A stretch of DNA of 64,000 nt from Ascidiaceihabitans sp029251465 (GCF_042932805.1 NZ_CP170633.1:2294001-2358000); one strand, 5' to 3'; counted from the first letter of the stretch, positions 34,575 through 43,855 are shown. Translations and numbers: made by a program. The notes: generated by a model not told the origin, from the letters alone.

Positions 34575-35297
34575 ATGAAAAAGATCCTACTTAGCACCGC
34601 CGCATTGGCGTTTGTATCCTCAATGGCATTCGCCGACGGCCACTCTGTTGTGCGCATGGGCACCGAGGGTGCGTACCCTCCGTACAACTTTATCAATGAC
34701 GCAGGCGAAATTGACGGCTTTGAGCGCGAGCTTGGCGACGAGTTGTGCAAACGCGCAGAACTGACCTGCGAATGGGTCACAAACGAATGGGACAGCATCA
34801 TCCCGAACCTCGTGTCCTCTAACTACGACACCATCATCGCCGGCATGTCCATCACCGACGAACGCGATGAAGTCATTGATTTCACACAAAACTACACGCA
34901 ACCTGACCCATCCGCATACTTGTCCATGTCCGCAGATGCAGACATCACAGGCGGTATTGTCGCAGCGCAAGCCAACACAATCCAAGCGTCTTTCATCGCA
35001 GCCTCAGGTGCCACGCTGGTTGAATTCGCAACACCAGAAGAAACAGTCGCAGCCGTCAAAAATGGCGAAGCAGACGCGGTTCTGGCCGACAAAGCGTTCC
35101 TGACACCCATCGCGTCCGAAGACGCTGATCTGATGTTGCTGGAGCAAGAAGAAATGATCGGCGGCGGCGTTGGCATGGGTCTGCGCGAAAGCGACGGCGA
35201 ACTGAAAGCCAAATTTGACGCAGCAATCGCCTCAATGAAAGCTGACGGTTCCTTGAACGCGTTGCTGACCAAATGGGAAATCGGCGGCTCTTTCTAA
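34575..35297 (+). CDS. Periplasmic amino acid/amine-binding protein
   Basis: A 240-residue SBP_bac_3 protein with a signal peptide (MKKILLSTAALAFVSSMAFA). Motifs include MGTEGAYPPYNFINDAGEIDGFERELG, the start of the ligand site, and WDSIIPNLVSSNYDTIIAGMSIT. The set is typical of lysine/arginine/ornithine or polyamine-type ligands, but the exact ligand cannot be told. GGGAG precedes the ATG. A G/C hairpin follows the gene and probably sets a higher level of this protein relative to the permeases. Confidence 0.93.
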   Translation: MKKILLSTAALAFVSSMAFADGHSVVRMGTEGAYPPYNFINDAGEIDGFERELGDELCKRAELTCEWVTNEWDSIIPNLVSSNYDTIIAGMSITDERDEVIDFTQNYTQPDPSAYLSMSADADITGGIVAAQANTIQASFIAASGATLVEFATPEETVAAVKNGEADAVLADKAFLTPIASEDADLMLLEQEEMIGGGVGMGLRESDGELKAKFDAAIASMKADGSLNALLTKWEIGGSF

Positions 35298-35314
35298 GCC
35301 TCTGACACTTCAGG

Positions 35315-35342
35315 GGGGGGCTGCCTACCATACCAGCCCCCC
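35315..35342 (+). terminator. Hairpin after the binding protein gene
   Basis: GGGGGGCTG (35315-35323) pairs perfectly with CAGCCCCCC (35334-35342), loop of ten bases, followed by AATTTGTTCT. This is a partial terminator or mRNA-stabilising hairpin of the type found after highly expressed binding-protein genes inside ABC operons. Confidence 0.7.
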
Positions 35343-35395
35343 AATTTGTTCTGATCAAAAATACTCAAATTTTCATTAGCCAATAGAGAACCGCC

Positions 35396-36277
35396 ATTTT
35401 CAGTTTTTGCACAGACCCCAGCATCCTGCCCGATTGGCAATGGATGGCCTGTTATCTGACCACCGGCAAACACATGTCGATCTATTGGTCCGTGCTGACG
35501 GTGCTGCTGCTTTTGGCGATCACGGCGCCTACGGCCCTCGCCTTCGGGTTTGCAGGTGCCTCTGCCGCACGCAGCCGTATCGCGCCCTTGTCGTGGCTGG
35601 GTCGCGGCTATGTCGCCGTTGTGCGCGGCGTGCCGGATATTGCGTTTTTTCTGTTTTTTGTCATCGCCTTGGATCAAATGATCGAATGGGGCCGTCACAA
35701 AGTGCTGTGCCCCGAATGGACGGATCCAATTCGTCAGGGCAATGATTTCATCGTCTGCCAAGCCGCCAAGATGCCGCTCGGAAATGCACCGCAGTGGATG
35801 CATGAAACTTACGGCTTTGCCATTGCGGTGTTTACTTTTGCGATCGTGTTCGGCGCGTTTGCCGCCAATGTTTTGTTCGGTGCGATGCGCGCTGTGCCAC
35901 GTGCCCAACTTGAAACCGCAGAAAGCTATGGCATGTCGCCGCGCCAGACATTCTGGCGGGTTTTGGTGCCTCAAATGTGGGTTTTTGCCCTGCCCGGTCT
36001 GTCGAACTTGTGGATGGTTTTGATCAAGGCCACACCGCTGTTATTCCTGCTCGGCGTCGAAGACATCGTCTATTGGGCCCGCGAATTGGGCGGCACAAAA
36101 ACCGCGCGTTTCACCGACTACCCGCACGGCGACTGGCGGATGTGGTACTTCCTCGCGCTCCTCGTGTTCTATCTGATCTTCACCCGTATTTCTGAAATCG
36201 TGCTGGGCCGGCTCATGACCCGCCTCACGCGCGGTCAGGCGACCACGGGCGGCGAACAGCAAAGGAAAGCCGCCTGA
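35396..36277 (+). CDS. ABC transporter permease (HisM/HisQ type), probable ATT start
   Basis: A polar amino acid permease with about five to six helices and the EAA-type loop AESYGMSPRQTFWRVLVPQ. The first ATG in frame is at 35444, giving 277 residues. Upstream of it the same frame encodes FCTDPSILPDWQW, which resembles the usual N-terminus of this permease family in this order, but it contains no ATG, GTG or TTG. The codon at the expected start (35396) is ATT, preceded by AGAGAACC, and a stop lies at 35384. I therefore extend to 35396 with an ATT start, giving 293 residues, while the ATG at 35444 is the conservative choice. Its stop overlaps the next gene by one base. Confidence 0.75.
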   Translation: MFSFCTDPSILPDWQWMACYLTTGKHMSIYWSVLTVLLLLAITAPTALAFGFAGASAARSRIAPLSWLGRGYVAVVRGVPDIAFFLFFVIALDQMIEWGRHKVLCPEWTDPIRQGNDFIVCQAAKMPLGNAPQWMHETYGFAIAVFTFAIVFGAFAANVLFGAMRAVPRAQLETAESYGMSPRQTFWRVLVPQMWVFALPGLSNLWMVLIKATPLLFLLGVEDIVYWARELGGTKTARFTDYPHGDWRMWYFLALLVFYLIFTRISEIVLGRLMTRLTRGQATTGGEQQRKAA

Positions 36278-37083
36278 TGTCGTGCACCCAGACCATCATG
36301 GATTACGGCCTGCGCTCGATTGGCATTGGCGAACGGCTGCTGCCACGCGGAGATTTCACGCTGTGTCAGCAGTTCACGCTGATCGGGTCCGGCATGATCT
36401 GGAACGTTTATTTCGGGATTTTGGCCTTGATTGCAGGCTTTCTATTCGCCACGCTTTTGGCCGTCGGCAAAGCATCTCATAGCCCGTGGGCCCGCAAACC
36501 AGCGGAATGGTTCATCTTTTTGTTCCGTGGCTCGCCGCTGTTTATCCAGTTTTTCTTTGGCTACTTCCTGTTCTTGCAGCTTAAACAAGTGCTGCCGATC
36601 TTTGCCCCATTCACCGCCGCATGGTTGGGCGCGCTGGTCGTGTTGTTCTTGAACACCGCGGCCTATTCCGCCGAGATTTTTTACGGCGCGCTGCAATCCA
36701 TTCCCAAAGGTGACGTCGAAGCCGCAGACGCTTACGGCCTGTCCGGCTGGCCGCGTTTCAAACAGGTGATCTGGCCCACGATGCTGCGCCTTGCCTGGCC
36801 CGCCTACACCAACGAGGCGATCTTTCTGTTTCACGCCACGACGCTGGTTTTTTTCAGCGGCTTTCCCGCATGGCAGCAACGCGGTGATGCGCTGTATTAC
36901 GCCAGTTATTTTGCCGATAAAACCTTCAACCCGTTCATCCCCTATCCAATTTTGGCAGGCTACTTTATTCTGCTGACATTGGTGGTCATTGGCTTTTTTG
37001 GCTTGATTAACCGTCGCTTGAACCGTCATCTACCAAGTAACACGCGTCAAAAGATCAGGGTGCGCCCAAATCTGATACGCTAA
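36277..37083 (+). CDS. ABC transporter permease (HisQ/HisM type)
   Basis: A 268-residue inner-membrane protein with about five to six helices. It includes FLFRGSPLFIQFFFGY and the coupling loop EAADAYGLSGWPRFKQVIWPT that docks on the ATPase. The ATG shares a base with the stop of the first permease (TGATG). Together the two permeases, the ATPase and the binding protein form one importer. The C-terminus is basic (INRRLNRHLPSNTRQK), placed in the cytoplasm. Confidence 0.93.
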   Translation: MSCTQTIMDYGLRSIGIGERLLPRGDFTLCQQFTLIGSGMIWNVYFGILALIAGFLFATLLAVGKASHSPWARKPAEWFIFLFRGSPLFIQFFFGYFLFLQLKQVLPIFAPFTAAWLGALVVLFLNTAAYSAEIFYGALQSIPKGDVEAADAYGLSGWPRFKQVIWPTMLRLAWPAYTNEAIFLFHATTLVFFSGFPAWQQRGDALYYASYFADKTFNPFIPYPILAGYFILLTLVVIGFFGLINRRLNRHLPSNTRQKIRVRPNLIR

Positions 37084-37108
37084 TTCTTTGGCAAAAGGTG
37101 GCCCCCTC

Positions 37109-38428
37109 ATGGACTTGAATGCACTGCAAACGTTCCGTGTGGTCGCCTGCGATTTGAACGGACAGATGCGCGGCAAAGTCGTGCCGGGGTCGTACGCCGA
37201 CAAACTGGCAACAGGCGCTGTGCGCATGCCGTTGTCTGTCCTTAACGTCGATCTTTGGGGGGCTGACATCGAAAACAGCCCGCTGGTGTTTGACACTGGT
37301 GACGCCGACGGAATGCTGTTTCCGACAGAACGCGCGCCGATGCCCGTGCCGTGGTTGACGGGGCCTTCTGCCTTGGTCCCGATGACGTTGCACACCGATG
37401 ATGGTGCCCCGTTTGCGGCTGATCCACGCCATGCACTGGCCCGTGTTTTAGCGAAATACGACGCCCGTGGCTGGCAAGTGGTGGCCGCAACAGAGATGGA
37501 ATTCACGCTGGTCGATGATAGCGATCAGCAGGTCCAAGCGCCTGTTAATCCACGCAATGGGCGTCCTTTGGACAGCTCTTCGATTTTGTCGATGGCGCAG
37601 ATGGATGCCTTTGCCCCGTTCTTTGATGACCTCTATGCGGGCGCTGCTGCGATGGGTATTCCTGCGGAAACCGCGATCAGCGAGGCAGGCGTTGGCCAAT
37701 TCGAGGTCACGATGCGCCACGGCCCCGCCCTGCAAGCCGCTGACAACGCGTGGCTGTTCAAAAGCCTAGTGCGCGGGCTGGCCCGTCAACACGGCATGGC
37801 CGCGACATTTATGGCGAAACCCTACGCAAACGACAGCGGCAACGGGATGCACGTGCATTTTTCAGTGCTCGACGCTGACGGCAACAACGTCTTTGACAAC
37901 GGCTGCGACGACGGCACAGATGTGTTGCGCAACGCAGTCGCAGGATGCCTCGCCGCAATGCCCGCCAGCAGTTTGATCTTTGCGCCCCACGGCAATTCCT
38001 ATGACCGGTTGGTGGACGGTGCCCACGCCCCAACGGCCGCCGCGTGGGGCTATGAAAATCGCACGGTCGCCATTCGCATTCCCGGCGGGCCAACGGCCGC
38101 CCGCCGCATCGAACACCGCACCGCTGGCGGCGACATCAACCCGTATTTGTTACTAAGTGCTGTGTTGGGTGCCGCCATGATCGGGGTTGAAGATCAGATG
38201 CAGCCATCCGTGCCAATTGCAGGTAACGCCTATGCCCAAGACGACCTGCCATCGCTGGCCGGCGATTGGACCAGCGCCGTGGACGCGTTCGAAGCGGATC
38301 CGCTTATGGCGCGCATATTTGACCCGCTGCTGATCGATTGTATGTGCCGTACCAAACGCCAAGAGATCGCAAAATTCGCAACCATTCCAGAACATCTGCA
38401 TTGGCAGGCGTGGCTTGAACGAGTCTGA
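37109..38428 (+). CDS. Glutamine synthetase family protein (gamma-glutamyl-amine ligase-like), first copy
   Basis: A 439-residue GS-fold protein. The metal and substrate motifs are visible: EMEFTL, SEAGVGQFEV, GNGMHVHFS, APTAAAWGYENRTVAIRIP and RRIEHRTAGGDINPY. It starts with FRVVACDLNGQMRGK, the PuuA/GlnA-like N-domain rather than the standard GlnA form. A PuuA-like role, gamma-glutamylation of an amine using ATP and glutamate, is the best guess. ATG 37109 has AAAGGTGG upstream. It follows the permease gene by 26 bases and is separated from a second, distinct ligase by an amidotransferase gene. Percent relationship to either PuuA or GlnT was not computed. Confidence 0.85.
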   Translation: MDLNALQTFRVVACDLNGQMRGKVVPGSYADKLATGAVRMPLSVLNVDLWGADIENSPLVFDTGDADGMLFPTERAPMPVPWLTGPSALVPMTLHTDDGAPFAADPRHALARVLAKYDARGWQVVAATEMEFTLVDDSDQQVQAPVNPRNGRPLDSSSILSMAQMDAFAPFFDDLYAGAAAMGIPAETAISEAGVGQFEVTMRHGPALQAADNAWLFKSLVRGLARQHGMAATFMAKPYANDSGNGMHVHFSVLDADGNNVFDNGCDDGTDVLRNAVAGCLAAMPASSLIFAPHGNSYDRLVDGAHAPTAAAWGYENRTVAIRIPGGPTAARRIEHRTAGGDINPYLLLSAVLGAAMIGVEDQMQPSVPIAGNAYAQDDLPSLAGDWTSAVDAFEADPLMARIFDPLLIDCMCRTKRQEIAKFATIPEHLHWQAWLERV

Positions 38429-38477
38429 CTTGCTTGCCCCTGACCGCTTGGCTAGGGTGCTGTAAAACAGGTGATTT

Positions 38478-39161
38478 ATGAAAATCGGTATTCTGCAAAC
38501 GGGGCATGCGCCAGAGGCGCTCATTGACCAATCTGGCGACTACGACGCTATGTTTCAAAAACTGCTGGGCGGGCACGGGTTTGAATTTGAAACATTTGAT
38601 GTGGTCGACATGGAATTCCCTGACAGCATTGATCTGGCCGATGGCTGGTTGATCACCGGGTCCAAACACGGGGCCTATGAGGATCACGCGTTTATCCCCC
38701 CGCTTGAGGGGTTGATCCGCGACGTCAAAGCATCAGGAAAGCCGATGATTGGCGTGTGTTTCGGGCACCAAATTATCGCGCAAGCGTTGGGCGGCAAGGT
38801 CGAAAAATTCGACGGTGGTTGGTCCATCGGGCACACCGAATACCGGATGGGCGATGACACGGTCGCGGTTAACGCGTGGCATCAGGATCAGGTGGTTGGC
38901 CTGCCAAGCGGGGCAAAAGTCACCGGATCTTCGGATTTTTGCGCAAATGCCGCACTGGTGTACGATGACCAGATCTGGACCCTGCAGCCGCATCCCGAAT
39001 TTGAAGCCCCCTTTGTCCACGGATTGATCAACACGCGCGGCCCCGGTGTTGTGCCCGACGATCAACTCTCGGCGGCCACCGAACGTTTAGATAGACCAAT
39101 CGACAGCCCGGATATTGGCCAGCAAATGGCCGCATTTTTCAAGCAGGAGCGGAACGCATGA
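38478..39161 (+). CDS. Class I glutamine amidotransferase-like hydrolase
   Basis: A 227-residue protein with the nucleophile elbow GVCFGHQ (C94) and the His-Glu pair in PHPEFE (H172, E174), plus TGSKHGAYEDHAFIPPLEGLI and NAWHQDQV. It resembles stand-alone GMP-synthase-type amidotransferase domains. In the Puu pathway a gamma-glutamyl hydrolase (PuuD) frees the product; this protein may fill that role, although it is not of the PuuD sequence type I would expect. It overlaps the second ligase gene by four bases, and sits between the two ligases. Confidence 0.88.
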   Translation: MKIGILQTGHAPEALIDQSGDYDAMFQKLLGGHGFEFETFDVVDMEFPDSIDLADGWLITGSKHGAYEDHAFIPPLEGLIRDVKASGKPMIGVCFGHQIIAQALGGKVEKFDGGWSIGHTEYRMGDDTVAVNAWHQDQVVGLPSGAKVTGSSDFCANAALVYDDQIWTLQPHPEFEAPFVHGLINTRGPGVVPDDQLSAATERLDRPIDSPDIGQQMAAFFKQERNA

Positions 39162-40516
39162 CTGACTGGACAGAAAATCTGCCCCAAACAGCGCGCGACT
39201 ACCTTGAGGGGCGCAGGCTGGACGAAGTCGAATGCATCATTTCCGACCTGCCCGGCATTGCCCGTGGCAAGGCGGTTCCTGCCAAAAAATTCATCGGCCA
39301 AGATTACTTTCATCTGCCGGACAGTATCTTTTATCAAACGATTACAGGCGATTGGGGTGAGGCCGCTGGCGACGAAGGGTTCACCGAAAAGGACATGATC
39401 CTGCGCCCTGATATGACGACCGCAACCGCCGCCCCTTGGACCGGGGACTGGACGCTGCAAGTGATCCACGACGCCTTTGATCGCAAGGGCGAACCGGTGC
39501 CGTTTTCACCGCGCAACGTGCTAAAACGCGTTGTTCAACTGTACCGCGACAAAGGTTGGGAACCGATCGTAGCCCCGGAAATGGAATTTTTCCTTGTGGC
39601 GCGCAACATCGATCCGGCACAGGAAATCAAACCGATGATGGGGCGATCCGGTCGTCCTGCCGCCGCACGCCAAGCCTATTCGATGACGGCCGTGGACGAA
39701 TTTGGCCCCGTGATCGACGACATCTATGATTTCGCCGAAGCCCAAGGGTTCGAGATCGACGGCATCACCCAAGAAGGCGGCGCAGGCCAGTTGGAAATCA
39801 ATTTGCTGCACGGCGATCCGGTCAAATTGGCCGACGAAGTGTTCTATTTCAAACGCTTGATCCGCGAAGCCGCTTTGCGTCACGATTGCTTTGCCACCTT
39901 CATGGCGAAACCCATCGCGGCCGAACCTGGCTCTGCGATGCACATCCACCATTCGATTTTGGACAGTGAAACCGGTCAGAATATCTTTTCCGGTCCACAG
40001 GGTGGCGAAACCGATGCGTTTTTCCACTTTATTGCGGGCCTGCAAAACCACTTGCCGAACGCGATGGCCGTCATGGCCCCATACGTCAACAGCTACCGTC
40101 GCTACGTCAAAGATCACGCAGCCCCGATCAATCTGGAATGGGGGCGTGACAATCGCACAACCGGCATTCGCATTCCGCTGTCTGATCCTGCAGCCCGTCG
40201 GGTCGAAAACCGCATCGCCGGCATGGATTGCAACCCGTATTTGGGCATCGCGGCCTCACTTGCATGCGGCTATCTGGGCCTGACCCAAGAAGAGCGCCCC
40301 GACAAACAATTCAAGGGCGACGCTTATGAAGGCGAAGGCGATATCCCCCGAACCTTGGGCGAGGCGCTGGATATTTTTGACGGCGCGGACGCTTTGCAAC
40401 AGGTCTTGGGCACTGAATTCGGGCGGGTCTATTCCATCGTCAAACGGGCGGAATATGATGAATTCTTACAAGTAATTTCCCCTTGGGAACGCGAACATTT
40501 GCTGATGAACGTATAG
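39158..40516 (+). CDS. Glutamine synthetase family protein (gamma-glutamyl-amine ligase-like), second copy
   Basis: A 452-residue GS-fold protein, clearly closer to PuuA: it starts with a leader (ENLPQTARDYLEGRRLDEVECIISDLPGIARGK) and has EMEFFLVARN, EGGAGQLEINL, GSAMHIHHS, EWGRDNRTTGIRIP and RRVENRIAGMDCNPYL. Gamma-glutamylation of putrescine or another amine is the probable reaction. It starts with ATG overlapping the amidotransferase stop. It differs strongly from the first copy, so the cluster has two ligases with presumably different substrates or a hetero-oligomer. Confidence 0.88.
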   Translation: MTDWTENLPQTARDYLEGRRLDEVECIISDLPGIARGKAVPAKKFIGQDYFHLPDSIFYQTITGDWGEAAGDEGFTEKDMILRPDMTTATAAPWTGDWTLQVIHDAFDRKGEPVPFSPRNVLKRVVQLYRDKGWEPIVAPEMEFFLVARNIDPAQEIKPMMGRSGRPAAARQAYSMTAVDEFGPVIDDIYDFAEAQGFEIDGITQEGGAGQLEINLLHGDPVKLADEVFYFKRLIREAALRHDCFATFMAKPIAAEPGSAMHIHHSILDSETGQNIFSGPQGGETDAFFHFIAGLQNHLPNAMAVMAPYVNSYRRYVKDHAAPINLEWGRDNRTTGIRIPLSDPAARRVENRIAGMDCNPYLGIAASLACGYLGLTQEERPDKQFKGDAYEGEGDIPRTLGEALDIFDGADALQQVLGTEFGRVYSIVKRAEYDEFLQVISPWEREHLLMNV

Positions 40517-40526
40517 GCGCTGTCCA

Positions 40527-41828
40527 ATGAATTTGCTGGATGCCAATGACATTGCCGGGACGTATCCTGCCAGCTGGTATGCAGCGACGACGCAGGCCTT
40601 GCCGCCTTTTGCAGCGCTAGATCGTGATGCGCGGGCTGATGTTTGCGTTATTGGTGCCGGATTTACCGGCCTGTCAGCAGCATTGCATTTGGCCCAAGCA
40701 GGGCGCGACGTTATTTTGATTGACGCACAACGCGTTGGTTTTGGCGCATCAGGGCGCAATGGCGGGCAGTTGGGATCAGGCCAACGGGTCGAACAACCGT
40801 ATTTGGAAAAGATGGTTGGGCGCGATGATGCCCACAAGCTTTGGGCGCTCGGGGAAGATGCCAAAAACCTCGTGAAAGGGCTGATCGTACAGCACAACAT
40901 CGACTGCTATTTGCGCCCCGGTGTGGCATGGTCTGCATCCACCAAAAGCGATGTGGATGAATTGCACGAATACGCAGACCACATGCACCAACACTATGAT
41001 TACGCTATAGAAAAGATGGACGGCGCAGCGTTTGAAACGATCTGTCCTTCGCCCGATTACAAGGGCGGCCTGTTGGATATGGGGGCCGCACATTTGCATC
41101 CTTTGCGGCTGGCGTTGGGGTTGGCACAGGCCGCAACGGCCGCTGGCGTCCGCATATTCGAAAAGACGCGGGTGCTGCGTATTGAACACGGGACGCGCCC
41201 GATTGTGCACACGCAGAACGGTAAAATCACCGCAGATCACGTGGTAATTGCAGCCAATGGATACCTTGGTGCGCTCGACAAACGGGTCGCAGCAAGGGTC
41301 ATGCCAATCAACAATTTCATTGCCGCAACAGAACCGCTGGGCGACGACGCTGCCCGCGTTTTGGCACGCGATGTGGCCGTCGCAGACAGTCGGTTTGTTG
41401 TGAATTACTTTCGCCTCAGCCACGATGGACGGCTGTTGTTCGGCGGCGGCGAAAGCTACGGCTACCGGTTCCCGACCGACATTGCCGCCAAAGTGCGCAA
41501 GCCCATGAGCCAAATTTTCCCGCACCTTAAGGACGTGAAAATCGACTATGCGTGGGGCGGGACGTTGGCGATCACGATGAAACGGCTGCCCTATCTTAGC
41601 CGCCTTGCCCCCAATGTTTTAAGTGCGTCGGGATATTCCGGTCACGGCGTCGGGACAGCGACCCACGCGGGGCAACTGATGGCGCATGCGATCACGGGAC
41701 AATCAGACGGTTTTGACACGATGGCGCGCATTCCGAACACTCCGTTTCCCGGCGGTGCCTCAATGCGCACGCCGCTGCTAAGCCTTGCGATGACGTGGTA
41801 TGCGATGCGCGACCGGCTGGGGCTGTAA
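40527..41828 (+). CDS. FAD-dependent amine oxidase, PuuB/OrdL-like
   Basis: A 433-residue DAO-family oxidase. FAD is bound by DVCVIGAGFTGLSAALHLAQAG (about 33-54) and the GxGxxG is intact. The motif GFGASGRNGGQLGSGQR (71-87) and the C-terminal SGYSGHGVGTATHAGQ match PuuB/OrdL gamma-glutamylputrescine oxidases. It would oxidise the gamma-glutamyl-amine to the aldehyde and release ammonia and peroxide. An aldehyde dehydrogenase (PuuC) is not next to it. The gene begins ten bases after the second ligase and ends the cluster. Confidence 0.88.
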   Translation: MNLLDANDIAGTYPASWYAATTQALPPFAALDRDARADVCVIGAGFTGLSAALHLAQAGRDVILIDAQRVGFGASGRNGGQLGSGQRVEQPYLEKMVGRDDAHKLWALGEDAKNLVKGLIVQHNIDCYLRPGVAWSASTKSDVDELHEYADHMHQHYDYAIEKMDGAAFETICPSPDYKGGLLDMGAAHLHPLRLALGLAQAATAAGVRIFEKTRVLRIEHGTRPIVHTQNGKITADHVVIAANGYLGALDKRVAARVMPINNFIAATEPLGDDAARVLARDVAVADSRFVVNYFRLSHDGRLLFGGGESYGYRFPTDIAAKVRKPMSQIFPHLKDVKIDYAWGGTLAITMKRLPYLSRLAPNVLSASGYSGHGVGTATHAGQLMAHAITGQSDGFDTMARIPNTPFPGGASMRTPLLSLAMTWYAMRDRLGL

Positions 41829-41951
41829 ACCCGCGCGATCCCTAAAAATCTGGCAAAAATCTGCGACGTGACGTCCATCCCTCACAAATCATTTGGGTTT
41901 TCTACATATTTGTTTTAGTAAAATGAAATCTAATAATAAGGAAAGCGAAAT

Positions 41952-43136
41952 ATGTCCTTGCCAAATATGCACGACGCAGAGCCTATCCCAAAGGCCGCCC
42001 GCGCCGAGATTGATCGTTTGATGCAGTCGGGTGATTTGTTTCGCTACACTGCCGCCGAAAATTCGCCTGTTGCCCTGCTTGAGGCCGAATTTGCCGGCAT
42101 GTTGGGCGCGAAATATGCGCTGGCCGTATCCTCTTGCTCGGCGGCGTTGTTCCTGTCGCTCAAAGCGTTGCGCCTGCCGCGTGATGCGCGGGTTTTGATC
42201 CCCGGATTCACCTTTGCAGCTGTCCCATCGGCAGTCATCCACGCAGATTGCCTGCCAGTCCTGTGCGAAGTTGGCGACAACTACCGCGTTGATCTCAAAG
42301 ACTTTGCTGCCAAGTTGCCAACCGTTCAGGCCGTTATCATCAGCCACATGCGCGGGCACACGTCCGACATGGATGCGATTGCGCAAATGTGCGGCGACGC
42401 AGGCATTCCGATGATCGAAGACGCGGCCCATTCGCTGGGCACCACATGGCACGGGCGCAACATCGGAACCATCGGGGCGATGGGGTGTTTCTCGTTTCAA
42501 TCCTACAAGATGATCAACGCCGGTGAAGGCGGGATTTTGATCACAGATGACCCCGATTTGGTGGCCCAAGCGATCATTATGTCCGGCGCGTACGAGCACA
42601 ATTGGAAAAAACATCCGGTCTTGCAAGGCGCATTTTCCAAATGGCAGAACCAACTGCCGCTGTATAATTTGCGGATGTCGAACCTGTCGGCCGCTGTCAT
42701 CCGACCGCAATTGCCGCACTTGGCCAAACGGGTCAGTGACGGTCGTACCAATCATGATTACGTGGCCGCACGTCTGAACGCGTCGATGTACATGGCCGTG
42801 CCAGAACCGTTGAGCGGCGAAGATCGCGCACCGGATTCCATCCAATTCAACCTGCAAGGCTTGTCCGACGAACAGGTCCGCAACTTTGCCGCCGCGGCGG
42901 ACGCGGCTGGCGTCAAAGTTCAGGTGTTCGGGATGAACGCAGACAATGCCCGCGCCTTTTGGAATTGGCAGTTCATTCCCAACCTGCCCGAACTGCCGCA
43001 AACCCGCGCGATGTTAATGCGGGCCTGTGATGTGCGTTTGCCTGTGCGGTTAAAGCAGCCGGAATTGGACGCAATTGTCGACGTTTTGTTAACTGCGATT
43101 GACGCCATTGCCCCGAACCCGCGCTACGGGACCTAA
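41952..43136 (+). CDS. DegT/DnrJ/EryC1/StrS-type PLP aminotransferase
   Basis: A 394-residue fold-type I PLP enzyme. Signatures are ALAVSSCSAALFLSLKAL, the DAAHSLG segment and the PLP lysine K186 in SYKMINAGEGG. The family often transaminates sugar nucleotides, but some members act on amino-cyclitols or small ketones. The gene is separated from the oxidase by 123 bases with an A/T-rich stretch (41885-41951), so it probably has its own promoter, and no sugar-nucleotide genes are around. A role in the amine pathway upstream is possible but unproven. Start is ATG 41952 with AAGGAAAG. Confidence 0.85.
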   Translation: MSLPNMHDAEPIPKAARAEIDRLMQSGDLFRYTAAENSPVALLEAEFAGMLGAKYALAVSSCSAALFLSLKALRLPRDARVLIPGFTFAAVPSAVIHADCLPVLCEVGDNYRVDLKDFAAKLPTVQAVIISHMRGHTSDMDAIAQMCGDAGIPMIEDAAHSLGTTWHGRNIGTIGAMGCFSFQSYKMINAGEGGILITDDPDLVAQAIIMSGAYEHNWKKHPVLQGAFSKWQNQLPLYNLRMSNLSAAVIRPQLPHLAKRVSDGRTNHDYVAARLNASMYMAVPEPLSGEDRAPDSIQFNLQGLSDEQVRNFAAAADAAGVKVQVFGMNADNARAFWNWQFIPNLPELPQTRAMLMRACDVRLPVRLKQPELDAIVDVLLTAIDAIAPNPRYGT

Positions 43137-43153
43137 GGCTTCGCGCCGATATC

Positions 43154-43717
43154 TTAGCTTAGTTTCGACAGCTTTTCCTGAAGATCGGCCAACTGCTGTT
43201 TGATCGCATCCAGATCTTCGTTGGTTTCAGCCGTCGGTGCCGCAGCTGGCGCGTCTTTTTCAGGGGCAGTCCAGCCTGCGCCCATACCGCCGGTCATTGC
43301 TTTCATGAACGCTTCTTGCTGCGCTTGCATTGCCTCAAAGCCCGGCATCTTTGACATCGGGTTCATCGTGCTCAGATTGCCGATCACTTTGCTTTGACCA
43401 TCGCGCAGCATATCAAACGACGCCTTCAGGAATTCTGGCACCACAGAAACGCCCGGCGACATGTAGCTGCGCACAAGATCATTCAGCACGTCCACAGGCA
43501 AAACGCTTTCGCCTCGGCTTTCGTGTTCTGCAATGATTTGAAGGAGATACTGGCGGGTCAGGTCATCGCCAGACTTCAGATCAATGATCTGAACCTCGCG
43601 GCCATCGCGGATGAAACCGGCAATATCTTCGAGCGTCACGTAGTCGCTGGTCTCTGTGTTATAGAGCCTGCGGCTGGCGTACCGTTTGATCAACAATGGT
43701 GATGCTGTGTTGGCCAC
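43154..43717 (-). CDS. phaR: Polyhydroxyalkanoate synthesis regulator PhaR
   Basis: A 187-residue repressor. The DNA/PHB-binding N-domain reads IKRYASRRLYNTETSDYVTLEDIAGFIRDGREVQIIDLKSGDDLTRQYL, which is the PhaR signature. The C-terminus carries a Gln/Met-rich segment and a coiled-coil end (DLDAIKQQLADLQEKLSKLS). The start is GTG 43717 with GGGGGAG seven bases upstream; the open frame continues further up but is unlike PhaR. PhaR binds PHA granules, freeing phasin expression, and controls its own gene through a CTGC-N3-GCAG site seen at 43756. Confidence 0.94.
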   Translation of the reverse strand: MANTASPLLIKRYASRRLYNTETSDYVTLEDIAGFIRDGREVQIIDLKSGDDLTRQYLLQIIAEHESRGESVLPVDVLNDLVRSYMSPGVSVVPEFLKASFDMLRDGQSKVIGNLSTMNPMSKMPGFEAMQAQQEAFMKAMTGGMGAGWTAPEKDAPAAAPTAETNEDLDAIKQQLADLQEKLSKLS

Positions 43718-43755
43718 GTGAATTCTCCCCCATGCTGCGATAATTACACGCAGTG

Positions 43756-43766
43756 CTGCGTTGCAG
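43756..43766. promoter_or_regulatory. PhaR operator in front of phaR
   Basis: CTGC-GTT-GCAG matches the TGC-rich PhaR binding element (CTGC-N3-GCAG, known from Paracoccus). It is 39 bases upstream of the phaR start, fitting autorepression. Confidence 0.7.
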
Positions 43767-43855
43767 CTTAGGCAAAAACGGGCCGGAAAGAAAGGATATT
43801 GCGCAGATGCCCTGCGATTCCTCACTTTACGTTGTTGGCTGGTGATCTTAACGGC

